A stretch of DNA of 64,000 nt, from positions 186,001-250,000 of the forward strand of contig NZ_VIVL01000006.1 of the NCBI RefSeq assembly GCF_007828835.1, in the 5' to 3' direction. Shown here piece by piece: positions 9,277 through 17,766 of the stretch (its first letter is position 1; the number at the start of each line of letters is the position of its first letter). Source of the DNA: Variovorax beijingensis (GTDB taxonomy: Bacteria > Pseudomonadota > Gammaproteobacteria > Burkholderiales > Burkholderiaceae_C). A program made the translations under genes and the position numbers. The notes beneath the pieces were generated by a model. That model had not been told where the DNA came from, made no database searches, and saw nothing but the letters and a program-made list of their open reading frames with translations.

Positions 9277-10984
9277 CCCCAACAACAACACGGTCACGGT
9301 CGGCGCAGTCGTCGCGGCCTTTCTCGAACAGTGCGGCGTCAAGGCGGCATTCGGCGTGATCTCGATCCACAACATGCCGATCCTCGATGCCTTCGCGCAG
9401 CGCGGTGCGATCCGTTTCGTGCCCGCGCGCGGCGAGGCCGGCGCCGGCAACATGGCCGATGCCTACGCGCGCTCCACGGCCAGCCTGGGCGTGTGCCTCA
9501 CGAGCACCGGCCCCGCGGCCGGCAACATCGCGGGCAGCATGGTCGAGGCGCTGACGGCCGGCGCGCCGCTCTTGCACATCACGGGCCAGATCGAGACGCC
9601 GTACCTCGACAAGGGCATGTCGTACATCCATGAAGCGCCCGACCAGCTCACCATGCTCAAGGCGGTGTCGAAGGCGGCCCTGCGGGTGCGCAGTGTCGAG
9701 ACAGTGCTCGGCACGCTCAAGCGCGCGGTGCAGCTTGCATTGACGGCGCCCACCGGCCCGGTCAGCGTGGAGATCCCCATCGACATCCAGTCCGCGCTCA
9801 CGACCATGCCGGCCGACCTGTCGCCGCTGCCGATCGAACGGCCCGTGCCTTCGGCGGCCTCGCTCGACGCGCTGGCGGCGCGCCTGGTGGCCGCCAGGCG
9901 TCCGATGCTGTGGGTCGGCGGCGGCGCGCGCCATGCGGGCGCTGCCATCCGCCGGCTGCAGAAGCTCGGCTTCGGCGTGGTCACGACCACGCAGGGCCGC
10001 GGCACCGTGCCCGAAGACGATGCGGGTTCGCTCGGTTCCTACAACATCCACAAGCCGGTCGAGGCGCTCTACCAGCGCTGCGACGCGATGCTGGTCGTCG
10101 GCTCGCGGCTGCGCGGCAACGAAACGCTCAAGTACGAGCTGAAGCTGCCGCGCCCGCTGCTGCGCATCGATGCCGACGCAGCTGCCGAAGGCCGCGGCTA
10201 CGCCACCGACCTGTTCGTCTGCGGCGATTCCGCGCTGGCGCTCGAAGGCCTGGCGGACCGGCTCGAAGCCGCGAAGTACAGCGCCGACCCGCTGCTCCTC
10301 ACCGAGCTGCGCGCCGCGCACGCGCAGGCCGTGGCCTCGCTGACCGACGGCCTCGGCCCCTACGCCGCGCTCGTGAAGGAACTGCAGGCCGCAGCCGGCC
10401 GCAGCTTCAACTGGGTGCGCGACGTGACGGTGTCGAACAGCACCTGGGGCAACCGCGAGCTGCGCATCTTCGAACCCAGCGCGGGCGTGCATGCCACGGG
10501 CGGCGGCATCGGCCAGGGCATGCCGATGGCCATCGGCGCGGCCATCGGCGCGGCCGAGACGGGCTCGGGCCGCAAGACCTTCTGCCTGGCCGGCGACGGC
10601 GGCTTCATCCTGAACCTCGGCGAGCTTGCCACCGCGGTGCAGGAGCAGGCCGACATGCTGATCGTGCTCATGAACGACAAGGGCTACGGTGTCATCAAGA
10701 ACATCCAGGACGCGCAGTACGGCGGCCGCCGCTGCTATGCCGACCTGCACACGCCCGACTACGCGATGCTGTGCGCCTCGCTGGCCCTGCCGCATGCGCG
10801 CGTGCAGCGCACGGACGAGCTGAAGGCGAAGCTCGGCGAGGCGCTGGCAAAGAAGGGGCCGTTCCTGCTCGAGATCGACATGCTGTCGATCGGCGAATTC
10901 AAGAGCGCCTTCGCCGGCCCGCCGACCAACACCGTGACCCAGATTCCGGCGCTCGGCAAGGCTGCCGCTGCGTCGGTGGAGTGA
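9269..10984 (+). CDS. ThDP-dependent enzyme (acetolactate synthase/decarboxylase-like)
   Basis: 571 residues with the three-part layout of the POX/acetolactate-synthase family: an N-terminal PYR domain with the catalytic Glu56 in RGEAGAGNMADAYAR, a central Rossmann-like domain, and a C-terminal PP domain. The ThDP motif starts GDGG near residue 443 and ends at the Asn of NDKGYG near 469. It would decarboxylate or ligate a 2-oxo acid. The ATG at 9269 is chosen over an earlier in-frame one because GGAGG at 9253-9257, inside the preceding gene, fits it. Placed with an aldehyde dehydrogenase, it may turn a 2-oxo acid into an aldehyde. The exact reaction is not readable. Confidence 0.85.
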   Translation: MHNPNNNTVTVGAVVAAFLEQCGVKAAFGVISIHNMPILDAFAQRGAIRFVPARGEAGAGNMADAYARSTASLGVCLTSTGPAAGNIAGSMVEALTAGAPLLHITGQIETPYLDKGMSYIHEAPDQLTMLKAVSKAALRVRSVETVLGTLKRAVQLALTAPTGPVSVEIPIDIQSALTTMPADLSPLPIERPVPSAASLDALAARLVAARRPMLWVGGGARHAGAAIRRLQKLGFGVVTTTQGRGTVPEDDAGSLGSYNIHKPVEALYQRCDAMLVVGSRLRGNETLKYELKLPRPLLRIDADAAAEGRGYATDLFVCGDSALALEGLADRLEAAKYSADPLLLTELRAAHAQAVASLTDGLGPYAALVKELQAAAGRSFNWVRDVTVSNSTWGNRELRIFEPSAGVHATGGGIGQGMPMAIGAAIGAAETGSGRKTFCLAGDGGFILNLGELATAVQEQADMLIVLMNDKGYGVIKNIQDAQYGGRRCYADLHTPDYAMLCASLALPHARVQRTDELKAKLGEALAKKGPFLLEIDMLSIGEFKSAFAGPPTNTVTQIPALGKAAAASVE

Positions 10985-10989
10985 AGGGC

Positions 10990-11784
10990 ATGACCGTGCT
11001 GCGCGTTGCACTCATCGGCTGCGGTGCCATCGGCACCTCGGTGCTCGAACTGCTCAAGGGCGACACGGCCCTGGCGGTGGTGGCGATCGTCGTGCCTGAA
11101 GAAGGCGTGGCCGCCGCGCAGAAGCTGGTGCCCGGCGTGCCGGTCGCAAGCCGCGTGCCGGCAACGGGCATCGACCTCGTGGTCGAGACGGCCGGCCATG
11201 CCGCCATCGAGGAGCATGTGCTGCCGGCGCTCGCGCGCGGCACGCCCTGCATCGTCGCCTCGGTGGGCGCGTTGTCGGCTGCGGGCCTCGCTGAAAGGCT
11301 CGAGGCCGCCGCGGTTGCCGGCCGCACGCAGGTGCAGCTGATCGCGGGCGCCATCGGTGCCATCGACGCGCTGGCGGCCGCGCGCATCGGCGGGCTCGAC
11401 AGCGTGCGCTACACGGGCCGCAAGCCGCCGCAGGCCTGGAAGGGCACGCCGGCCGAGCAGGGTCGCGACCTCGATGCGCTGACGCAGGAGACCGTGATCT
11501 TCGAAGGCAGCGCACGCGAAGCGGCGCAGCTCTATCCCAAGAACGCCAACGTCGCGGCCACCGTGTCGCTCGCGGGGCTGGGGCTCGACAGGACGCTCGT
11601 GCGGCTCGTCGCCGATCCGGCCATTGCCGAGAACGTGCACACGGTCGAAGCCGAGGGTGCCTTCGGCAGCTTCGCGCTGACCATGCGCAACAAGCCGCTC
11701 GCGGCCAACCCCAAGACCTCCGCGCTTACCGTGTACAGCGCGGTGCGCGCGCTGCGCAACCGGGCCGCGGCGCTCGCCATCTGA
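10990..11784 (+). CDS. aspartate dehydrogenase-like protein
   Basis: 264 residues, the usual length of L-aspartate dehydrogenase (NadX, DUF108). The N-terminal NAD(P) motif GCGAIGTS and the family signature around PKNANVAATVSLAGLGLDRT (about residues 181-200) are present, followed by a conserved His in ENVHTVEAEG. The standard enzyme reductively aminates oxaloacetate or oxidises aspartate for NAD synthesis. Here no nadA or nadC is near; it sits 5 bases after a ThDP enzyme and 10 before an aldehyde dehydrogenase. A role as an imine or amino-acid dehydrogenase in this pathway is inferred. A GTG at 10981 is an alternative start. Confidence 0.83.
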   Translation: MTVLRVALIGCGAIGTSVLELLKGDTALAVVAIVVPEEGVAAAQKLVPGVPVASRVPATGIDLVVETAGHAAIEEHVLPALARGTPCIVASVGALSAAGLAERLEAAAVAGRTQVQLIAGAIGAIDALAAARIGGLDSVRYTGRKPPQAWKGTPAEQGRDLDALTQETVIFEGSAREAAQLYPKNANVAATVSLAGLGLDRTLVRLVADPAIAENVHTVEAEGAFGSFALTMRNKPLAANPKTSALTVYSAVRALRNRAAALAI

Positions 11785-11794
11785 GCCATTCGCC

Positions 11795-13273
11795 ATGATT
11801 TCTTCCGAACTTCTTCCGATCTGCATTGCCGGTGAATGGCGCCTGGGCGGCGGCGACGTGTACGAGAGCCTCTATCCCGCCACGGGCGAGCCGGTCGCGC
11901 GCCTGAGGGCCGCGAGCCTGGCCGACGTCGAGGAGGCCATCGCGCGCGCCGACCATGCCTTCCGCACCAGCGGCTGGGCCCAGCGCCTGCCGCATGAGCG
12001 CGCCGCGGTGCTGCACCGCGTGGCGCAGCTGATCCGCGAGGAGAGTGAAAGCCTTGCGCAGAAGCAGCGCCTGGACAACGGCAAGCCGATCAACGAAACG
12101 CGCAACCTCGTGGCCAGCGCCGCGGGCACCTTCCAGTTCTTCGCGGCTGCGCTTGAAACGCTCGAAGAAACCATCACCCCGTCGCGCGGCGCCTTCGTCA
12201 CGATGAGCGTGCACGAGCCCATGGGCGTGGTCGCCGCCATCACGCCGTGGAACTCGCCGATCGCGAGCGAGGCGCAGAAGCTGGCGCCCGCGCTGGCGGC
12301 CGGCAACGCGGTGGTCGTCAAACCCGCCGAGGTCACGCCGCTGATGGCGCTGGAGCTTGCGCGCATCTGCGAGCAGGCCGGCGTGCCCAAGGGCATCGTC
12401 AGCGTGCTGCCGGGCAAGGGCTCGGTCATCGGCGATGCGATCACCCAGCACCCGCTGGTCAAGCGCGTGTCGTTCACCGGCGGCACCACCACCGGCAAGC
12501 ACATCGCGCACATCGCGGCCGACAAGATGATGCCGGTGTCGCTGGAACTCGGCGGCAAGTCGCCCACCATGGTGCTCGACGATGCCGATCTCGACCATGC
12601 GGTGAGCGGCGTGCTCTACGGCATCTTCAGCTCGTCGGGCGAATCGTGCATCGCGGGCTCGCGGCTTTTCGTGGCGCGCGGCATCTACGACGAGTTCCTC
12701 ACGCGGCTGGCCGAAGGCGCCAATGCCTTGCGCGTGGGCGATCCGGCCTCGGAGCGCACGCAGATGGGCCCGCTCATCACCGCCAGGCACCGCGAGGGCA
12801 TCGAGCGCTACGTGGAGCTGGGCGTGTCCGAGGGCGGGCGCATCCGCACCGGGGGCGTGCGGCCGCATGGCGGTGACTACGACAGGGGCTACTTCTACCG
12901 GCCGACCATCATCGAAGGGCTGGACAACAGCGCGCGCACCAGCCAGGAAGAGATCTTCGGGCCGGTGCTGGTCGCGATGCCTTTCGACGACGAGGAGTCG
13001 CTGGTCGCGCAGGCCAACGACAGCGTCTATGCGCTGGCCGCCGGTATCTGGAGCCGCGACTTCAAGCGCGCCTGGAAGCTCGGCCGCGCGGTGCAGGCCG
13101 GCACGGTCTGGGTCAACACCTACAAGCAGTTCTCGGTCTCCACGCCCTTCGGCGGCTGGCGCGACAGCGGCCTGGGCCGCGAGAAGGGCCGCGAAGGCAT
13201 CTTCCAGTACATGGAGCAAAAGAGCATGTACTGGGGCACCAACGAACAACCTCTGCCCTGGGCACTGACATGA
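11795..13273 (+). CDS. NAD(P)-dependent aldehyde dehydrogenase
   Basis: 492 residues. Oxidises an aldehyde to the acid. The catalytic Cys285 lies in SSSGESCIAGSR and the general base Glu251 in LELGGKSP. The coenzyme segment ITPWNSP and the C-terminal TPFGGWRDSGLGRE motif are typical of the betaine/hydroxymuconic-semialdehyde type. It starts 10 bases after the aspartate-dehydrogenase-like gene and overlaps the next start by four bases (ATGA). With a ring-cleavage candidate directly downstream, a semialdehyde product or the product of the ThDP enzyme is the likely substrate. Confidence 0.93.
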   Translation: MISSELLPICIAGEWRLGGGDVYESLYPATGEPVARLRAASLADVEEAIARADHAFRTSGWAQRLPHERAAVLHRVAQLIREESESLAQKQRLDNGKPINETRNLVASAAGTFQFFAAALETLEETITPSRGAFVTMSVHEPMGVVAAITPWNSPIASEAQKLAPALAAGNAVVVKPAEVTPLMALELARICEQAGVPKGIVSVLPGKGSVIGDAITQHPLVKRVSFTGGTTTGKHIAHIAADKMMPVSLELGGKSPTMVLDDADLDHAVSGVLYGIFSSSGESCIAGSRLFVARGIYDEFLTRLAEGANALRVGDPASERTQMGPLITARHREGIERYVELGVSEGGRIRTGGVRPHGGDYDRGYFYRPTIIEGLDNSARTSQEEIFGPVLVAMPFDDEESLVAQANDSVYALAAGIWSRDFKRAWKLGRAVQAGTVWVNTYKQFSVSTPFGGWRDSGLGREKGREGIFQYMEQKSMYWGTNEQPLPWALT

Positions 13274-14241
13274 GCGTACTTGGCATCGACCAGATCACCT
13301 ACGGGGCGGACGACCTGCCCACCTGCCGCCGCTTCTTCGAGGACTGGGGCCTCGCGCTCAGGTCCGAAGCGGCGGACGAACTCGTCTTCGAATGCCTCAA
13401 CGGCTGCAAGGTGGTCGTCGCGGCGTTGGACAAGGCGGGCCTGCCGAGCGCGATGGAAGAGGGCCCGACACTGCGCGAAGTGGTGTGGGGCGTGCAAAGC
13501 GAAGCGGACCTCGACCGCTACGCCGCCGCCATCGCCCATGACCCGGCCTTTTTCGATGGCACCGTCGACGGCGCGCGCCGCATCGGCTGCATCGACCCCA
13601 ACGGCCTCGCCGTGCGCCTGCAGGTCAGCCGCAAGCATGCGGTCGAGGTCGACTGCGGTGCGATGAACACCTGGAACGCCAAGCCGCGCGTCAACCAGCC
13701 CGCGCCGATCTACGAACGCGCCACGCCGATCGAGGTCGGCCACGTGGTGTTCTTCGTGAGCGACGTGAAGGGCACGAGCGCGTTCTACGCACAGCGCTTC
13801 GGCTTCGTCTCGTCCGACAGCTATCCGAACCGCGGCGCGTTCATGCGCTGCGCGCCGGAGGGTGGCCACCACGACCTGTTCCTGCTGCAGATCCCTTCGG
13901 GCAAGCGCGGGCTCAACCACGTCGCTTTCACCGTGCGCGACATCCACGAGGTGTTCGGCGGCGGCCTGCACTTTTCGCGCTGCGGCTGGGAAACGCAGCT
14001 GGGCCCGGGGCGGCATCCGGTGTCGTCGGCCTACTTCTGGTACTTCAAGAATCCGGCCGGCGGCCTGATCGAGTACTACGCGGACGAAGACCAGCTCACG
14101 GCCGACTGGCAGCCGCGCGAGTTCGAGCCGGGGCCCACGGTGTTTGCCGAATGGGCGGTCGATGGCGGGCTCGACGGCAACACGCGCCGGCAGAAGAACG
14201 CGGAAGGCCCGAAAGGCGCTTTCCTGACAGAGAAAAAGTGA
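13270..14241 (+). CDS. VOC-fold extradiol dioxygenase candidate
   Basis: 323 residues with two vicinal-oxygen-chelate modules. The metal triad of type I extradiol dioxygenases can be placed in the C-terminal module: His158 (VGHVV), His217 (LNHVAF) and Glu268 (LIEYY). This predicts Fe(II) or Mn(II)-dependent cleavage of a catechol-like ring next to its hydroxyls. The length fits the bphC-like family, which has a tail after the second module. It is translationally coupled to the aldehyde dehydrogenase gene. VOC proteins can also be isomerases or lyases, so ring cleavage is the favoured but not certain role. Confidence 0.82.
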   Translation: MSVLGIDQITYGADDLPTCRRFFEDWGLALRSEAADELVFECLNGCKVVVAALDKAGLPSAMEEGPTLREVVWGVQSEADLDRYAAAIAHDPAFFDGTVDGARRIGCIDPNGLAVRLQVSRKHAVEVDCGAMNTWNAKPRVNQPAPIYERATPIEVGHVVFFVSDVKGTSAFYAQRFGFVSSDSYPNRGAFMRCAPEGGHHDLFLLQIPSGKRGLNHVAFTVRDIHEVFGGGLHFSRCGWETQLGPGRHPVSSAYFWYFKNPAGGLIEYYADEDQLTADWQPREFEPGPTVFAEWAVDGGLDGNTRRQKNAEGPKGAFLTEKK

Positions 14242-14258
14242 CCCCGATAACCACCATC

Positions 14259-15251
14259 ATGCAACGACGTCTTTCCCTTTCCCTCGTGTTCGCCGCGCTG
14301 TCGGCCTTCGCCATCGCTTCGCCCGTGCAGGCCCAGGGCGATGCGCAGAAGCAGCTCTCGAGCGATCGCTTCACCATCGTCTCGCCGTTCCCGCCCGGCG
14401 GGCCGGTCGACACGCTGGCGCGCGTGCTCTCGGACGGGCTCGCCAAGCGCTACGGCCAGGCCGCGGTGGTCGAGAACCTGGTCGGCGCGGCCGGCAACAT
14501 CGGCATCGACAAGGTCAAGCGGGCCAAGGGCGACGGCCACACGCTGCTTGTGGTGCCCGCAGGCAACCTCACGATCAACCCCACCTTGATGCCGAACTTC
14601 CCGTTCGACATCGAGAAGGACTTCGTGCCCGTCACCATGCTGGCCAAGGCGCCCAACGTGCTGGTTGCTTCGCCCTCGTCGGGCATCAAGAGCGCGAAGG
14701 AACTGGTGGCACGGGCCAAGGCCAAGCCCGATTCGCTCTCGTACGCCTCGCCCGGCGTGGGCAGCGGCCTGCACCTGGCGGGCGAGCTGTTCAAGCAGCA
14801 GGCCGGCATCGAGATGCTGCACGTGCCCTACAAGGGCACCGCCCCCGCGCTCAACGACGTGCTCGGCGGCGCGGTGCCGCTGATGTTCAGCAACCTGCCC
14901 GCGACCATGCCCTTCATCAAGAACGGCAAGCTGGTGGCGCTGGGCGTGACCGAGGCCGCGCGCAGCCCCGCCGCGCCCGACATTCCGACGCTGGCGGAGC
15001 AGGGCATCCAGGGCGTGGCCGTGACCTCGTGGTATGGCCTGCTGGCACCCAGGGGCACGCCGCCCGCGGTGGTCGAGCAGCTCGCGAAGGATGCCGCCGA
15101 GATGCTGGCCCAGCCCGACGTGCGCGAACGCCTCAAGGCGCAGGGCATGACCGACGCGGCGATGAAGCCGGCCGCGTTTGCCGCGCACATCCGCGAGGAG
15201 ACGGCCGTGTGGGCCCGGATCATCAAGGCCCGCAACATCGTGGCCGAGTGA
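14259..15251 (+). CDS. Bug/TTT-family solute-binding protein, second of the cluster
   Basis: 330 residues. It has a signal peptide (LSLVFAALSAFAIASPVQA, cleavage near AQA) and then the family opening FTIVSPFPPGGPVDTLAR. VVENLVGAAGNIG and VPYKGTAPALNDVLGG match the conserved receptor segments. The ATG at 14259 is preferred; a GTG at 14238 overlapping the previous stop is possible. It differs clearly from the receptor at 4265-5248, so the operon carries two different receptors, possibly for two substrates or for substrate and intermediate. No membrane permease of this family is encoded alongside. Confidence 0.88.
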   Translation: MQRRLSLSLVFAALSAFAIASPVQAQGDAQKQLSSDRFTIVSPFPPGGPVDTLARVLSDGLAKRYGQAAVVENLVGAAGNIGIDKVKRAKGDGHTLLVVPAGNLTINPTLMPNFPFDIEKDFVPVTMLAKAPNVLVASPSSGIKSAKELVARAKAKPDSLSYASPGVGSGLHLAGELFKQQAGIEMLHVPYKGTAPALNDVLGGAVPLMFSNLPATMPFIKNGKLVALGVTEAARSPAAPDIPTLAEQGIQGVAVTSWYGLLAPRGTPPAVVEQLAKDAAEMLAQPDVRERLKAQGMTDAAMKPAAFAAHIREETAVWARIIKARNIVAE

Positions 15252-15280
15252 GCCGCAAACAACAAAAAGGGGAGACACCC

Positions 15281-16438
15281 ATGAAGACAAGCGAATCCAC
15301 CATCGGCATCGTCGGCGCGGGCATCGGCGGCCTCGTGGCGGCCATCGCGCTGCGGCGCGCGGGCCACGACGTGGCCGTGTTCGAGCAGGCGAAGCAGTTC
15401 GCCCGCGTCGGCGCGGACATCAACCTCACGCCGAATGCGGTGCGTGCGCTCGACGGCCTGGGCGTGGGCGAGGCCGCGCGGGTGACGGCGGCACGTCCCT
15501 CGCACCGCATCAGCCGCACCTACGACACCGGCGAGGAAACCTCGCGCCTGGAGATGGCCGACTCGGCGGAGCAGCGCTACGGCGCACCCCAGCTCACCAT
15601 CCACCGCGCCGACCTGCTGGCGGCGCTGGCCGACATGTTCCCGATGGAGCACGTTGCTCTCGGCAAGCGCGCCGAGAAGATCGCCGCCGATCGGAATGGT
15701 GTGAGCCTGTCGTTTGCTGACGGTACGACAGCCCGCGTCGGCGCGCTGCTCGGCGCCGACGGCATCCATTCATGCGTGCGCGCCGCGATGTTCGGCGCCG
15801 AGAGCCCGCGCTTCACCGGCATCGTCGCCTACCGCGCCGTGGTGCCCGCCGAGCGCGTGGCTGGCGTGCCGAACCTCGGCGCCTTCACCAAGTGGTGGGG
15901 CCCGAATCCGCAGAGCCAGATCGTGACGTTCCCGCTCAACCGCGGCAGGGACATCTTCATCTTCGCGACCACGCCGCAGGACAGCTGGCACCTCGAATCC
16001 TGGACCGCGCCCGGCAGTGTCGACGAGCTGCGGGAGCAATACGCGGACTACCACCCGGAGGCACGGGCCCTGCTCGACGCCTGCGACACGGTGCTGAAGA
16101 CCGCGCTGTACGAGCGCGACCCGATGCCGGCCTGGACCGCGGGCCGCATGGCCCTGCTCGGCGATGCCGCGCACCCGATGCTGCCATTCATGGCGCAGGG
16201 CGCGGGCATGGCGATCGAGGATGCCGTGGTGCTGTCGCGCCACCTCGAAGGCGTGGCAATGTCCGACGCGGCCGCTGCGCTGAAGGGCTACGAAAAAGCC
16301 CGCATCGAACGCGCCGGCCAGGTTCAGCTCGGCTCGCGCGGCAACAACTGGCTGCGCGAAGGCGGCAACGCCGACTGGGTCTACGGCTACGACGCCTGGG
16401 CTGTGCCGCTGGGTGCCCCCGCCGCTGCCACCGCCTGA
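15281..16438 (+). CDS. FAD-dependent aromatic monooxygenase (NicC/salicylate hydroxylase-like)
   Basis: 385 residues. Class A flavin monooxygenase using NAD(P)H and O2 to hydroxylate, sometimes with decarboxylation, an aromatic ring. FAD motifs: GAGIGG at about residues 12-17, the DG motif in GADGIHS near 165, and GDAAHP near 295. Segments such as YGAPQLTIHRADLL, TKWWGP and the C-terminal WVYGYD resemble 6-hydroxynicotinate 3-monooxygenase as I remember it. AAAGGGGAG just before the ATG is a strong ribosome site. In the operon it probably supplies a ring hydroxyl before cleavage. Whether the ring is pyridine- or benzene-type is not settled. Confidence 0.88.
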   Translation: MKTSESTIGIVGAGIGGLVAAIALRRAGHDVAVFEQAKQFARVGADINLTPNAVRALDGLGVGEAARVTAARPSHRISRTYDTGEETSRLEMADSAEQRYGAPQLTIHRADLLAALADMFPMEHVALGKRAEKIAADRNGVSLSFADGTTARVGALLGADGIHSCVRAAMFGAESPRFTGIVAYRAVVPAERVAGVPNLGAFTKWWGPNPQSQIVTFPLNRGRDIFIFATTPQDSWHLESWTAPGSVDELREQYADYHPEARALLDACDTVLKTALYERDPMPAWTAGRMALLGDAAHPMLPFMAQGAGMAIEDAVVLSRHLEGVAMSDAAAALKGYEKARIERAGQVQLGSRGNNWLREGGNADWVYGYDAWAVPLGAPAAATA

Positions 16439-16469
16439 TTCACATCCACCTCACCCCACGGAGGCAACC

Positions 16470-16691
16470 ATGCAACAAGACCGCTACCTGCAACCGCACC
16501 AGGCGCGCCAGCGCCCCGCGACCACCTATGAAGACCTGCTGGGCGACGTGATCGAGCGTGCCTTTGCCGACGGCATCCACGACCTGCCCGGCCTGGTGCA
16601 GCGCCTGAACGACAGCGGCCTGGCCACGCCCGGCGGCCAGCCCTGGACCGAGGCGCTGTACCGCAAGGAAATGGCCACGCTGGCCGCCTGA
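16470..16691 (+). CDS. small helix-turn-helix-like protein beside the Rieske gene
   Basis: 73 residues. Preceded by a good ribosome site (GGAGG then 5 bases to ATG 16470). The sequence reads like a short recombinase-type helical domain: TYEDLLGDVIERAF, then LPGLVQRLNDSGLATPGGQPWT, then ALYRKEMATL. The 'LNDSGLATPGGQPWT' stretch resembles the segment in resolvase/recombinase proteins that starts 'LNERGIPTPRG'. There is no catalytic domain. It lies 13 bases before the Rieske oxygenase alpha gene and is likely translated with it. I infer a small accessory or regulatory partner; the function is unknown. Confidence 0.7.
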   Translation: MQQDRYLQPHQARQRPATTYEDLLGDVIERAFADGIHDLPGLVQRLNDSGLATPGGQPWTEALYRKEMATLAA

Positions 16692-16704
16692 GGAGCATCA
16701 CACC

Positions 16705-17748
16705 ATGACCATCGCCATCACCCCCGTTGCCGCAGACCCGGTCGACCACCTGCTCGAGATCGGCCTGAAGGATCTCTGGTACCCGATCTGCCCCTCCCAC
16801 TTCATCAAGGAGAACCCCGTCTCGCTGCGCCGCCTGGGCCGCAAGATCGCGCTGTGGCGCGACGGCGAAGGCGTGCTGCATGCGCTGGAAGACCGCTGCC
16901 CGCACCGCGGCGCGCCGCTGTCGCAGGGCGTGGTGCTGGGCGACCGGCTCTCGTGCCCGTATCACGGCGTGGAAGTGCGGCATGACGGCGTCGTTACGCG
17001 CGTGCCCGGCAGCCCGGGCTGCAAGCTCGAAGGCTCGCAGGCCACGCGGCACTTCCATGTGCAGGAGCGCGCGGGCGCCGTGTTTCTCTACAACTCGAAG
17101 GAGCCGGTCGACGTGCCGCCGCCGCTCGTGCTGCCCGAGCAGCTGACCGATGACGCCGAGTACAGCAGCTTTCTCTGCTACACCGAGTGGAAGGGCGACT
17201 ACCGCTACGTGCTCGACAACGTGATGGACCCGATGCACGGCACCTACCTGCACAAGCAGTCGCATTCGATGGCCGAGGGCGATTCGTCGGCCAAGTTCGG
17301 CATCCGCCAGACCGACACCGGCTTCGTGTTCGAGAAGGAGGGCCAGCGCAACGTCAATTTCGACTGGACCGAATGGGCCGACACCGGCATTCACTGGATG
17401 CGGCTGGAAATTCCGTATCCGAAGACCGGCGGCCCCGGCGGCAACTTCATCATCATCGGCGCCTTCTCGCCGATCGTGAAGGGCATGACGGCCACCTTCT
17501 TCTGGCGCGTGCGCAAGCTGCCGCCGGGCTGGGAGCGCGACACCTGGCGCTTCCTCTACAAGAACCGCCTCGAGGCGCGCCACTGGCACGTGCTCGAGCA
17601 GGACCGCGTGATGCTCGAAGAGATGGAGCCCGACGCCAACCAGCACGAGAACCTGTACCAGCACGACCTGGGCATCGTGCGGCTGCGCCGCCACATGCGC
17701 AATCTCGCGCAAGCCCAGCTCGCGGAAGCGGCCGCGGCCACGGCCTAA
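16705..17748 (+). CDS. Rieske aromatic ring-hydroxylating oxygenase, alpha subunit
   Basis: 347 residues. The Rieske [2Fe-2S] site is Cys65-x-His67 and Cys84-x-x-His87. The mononuclear iron motif DNVMDPMHGTYLH places His178 and His183 as ligands with Asp175 as the electron bridge. The length and the absence of a beta-subunit gene fit the single-component-type oxygenases of the phthalate/vanillate group, which hydroxylate or O-demethylate aromatic acids. It is followed 18 bases later by a matching reductase. It probably carries out one of the first steps of the pathway. The substrate cannot be read from sequence. Confidence 0.92.
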   Translation: MTIAITPVAADPVDHLLEIGLKDLWYPICPSHFIKENPVSLRRLGRKIALWRDGEGVLHALEDRCPHRGAPLSQGVVLGDRLSCPYHGVEVRHDGVVTRVPGSPGCKLEGSQATRHFHVQERAGAVFLYNSKEPVDVPPPLVLPEQLTDDAEYSSFLCYTEWKGDYRYVLDNVMDPMHGTYLHKQSHSMAEGDSSAKFGIRQTDTGFVFEKEGQRNVNFDWTEWADTGIHWMRLEIPYPKTGGPGGNFIIIGAFSPIVKGMTATFFWRVRKLPPGWERDTWRFLYKNRLEARHWHVLEQDRVMLEEMEPDANQHENLYQHDLGIVRLRRHMRNLAQAQLAEAAAATA

Positions 17749-17766
17749 TCCATAGAAAGCCTTGCC

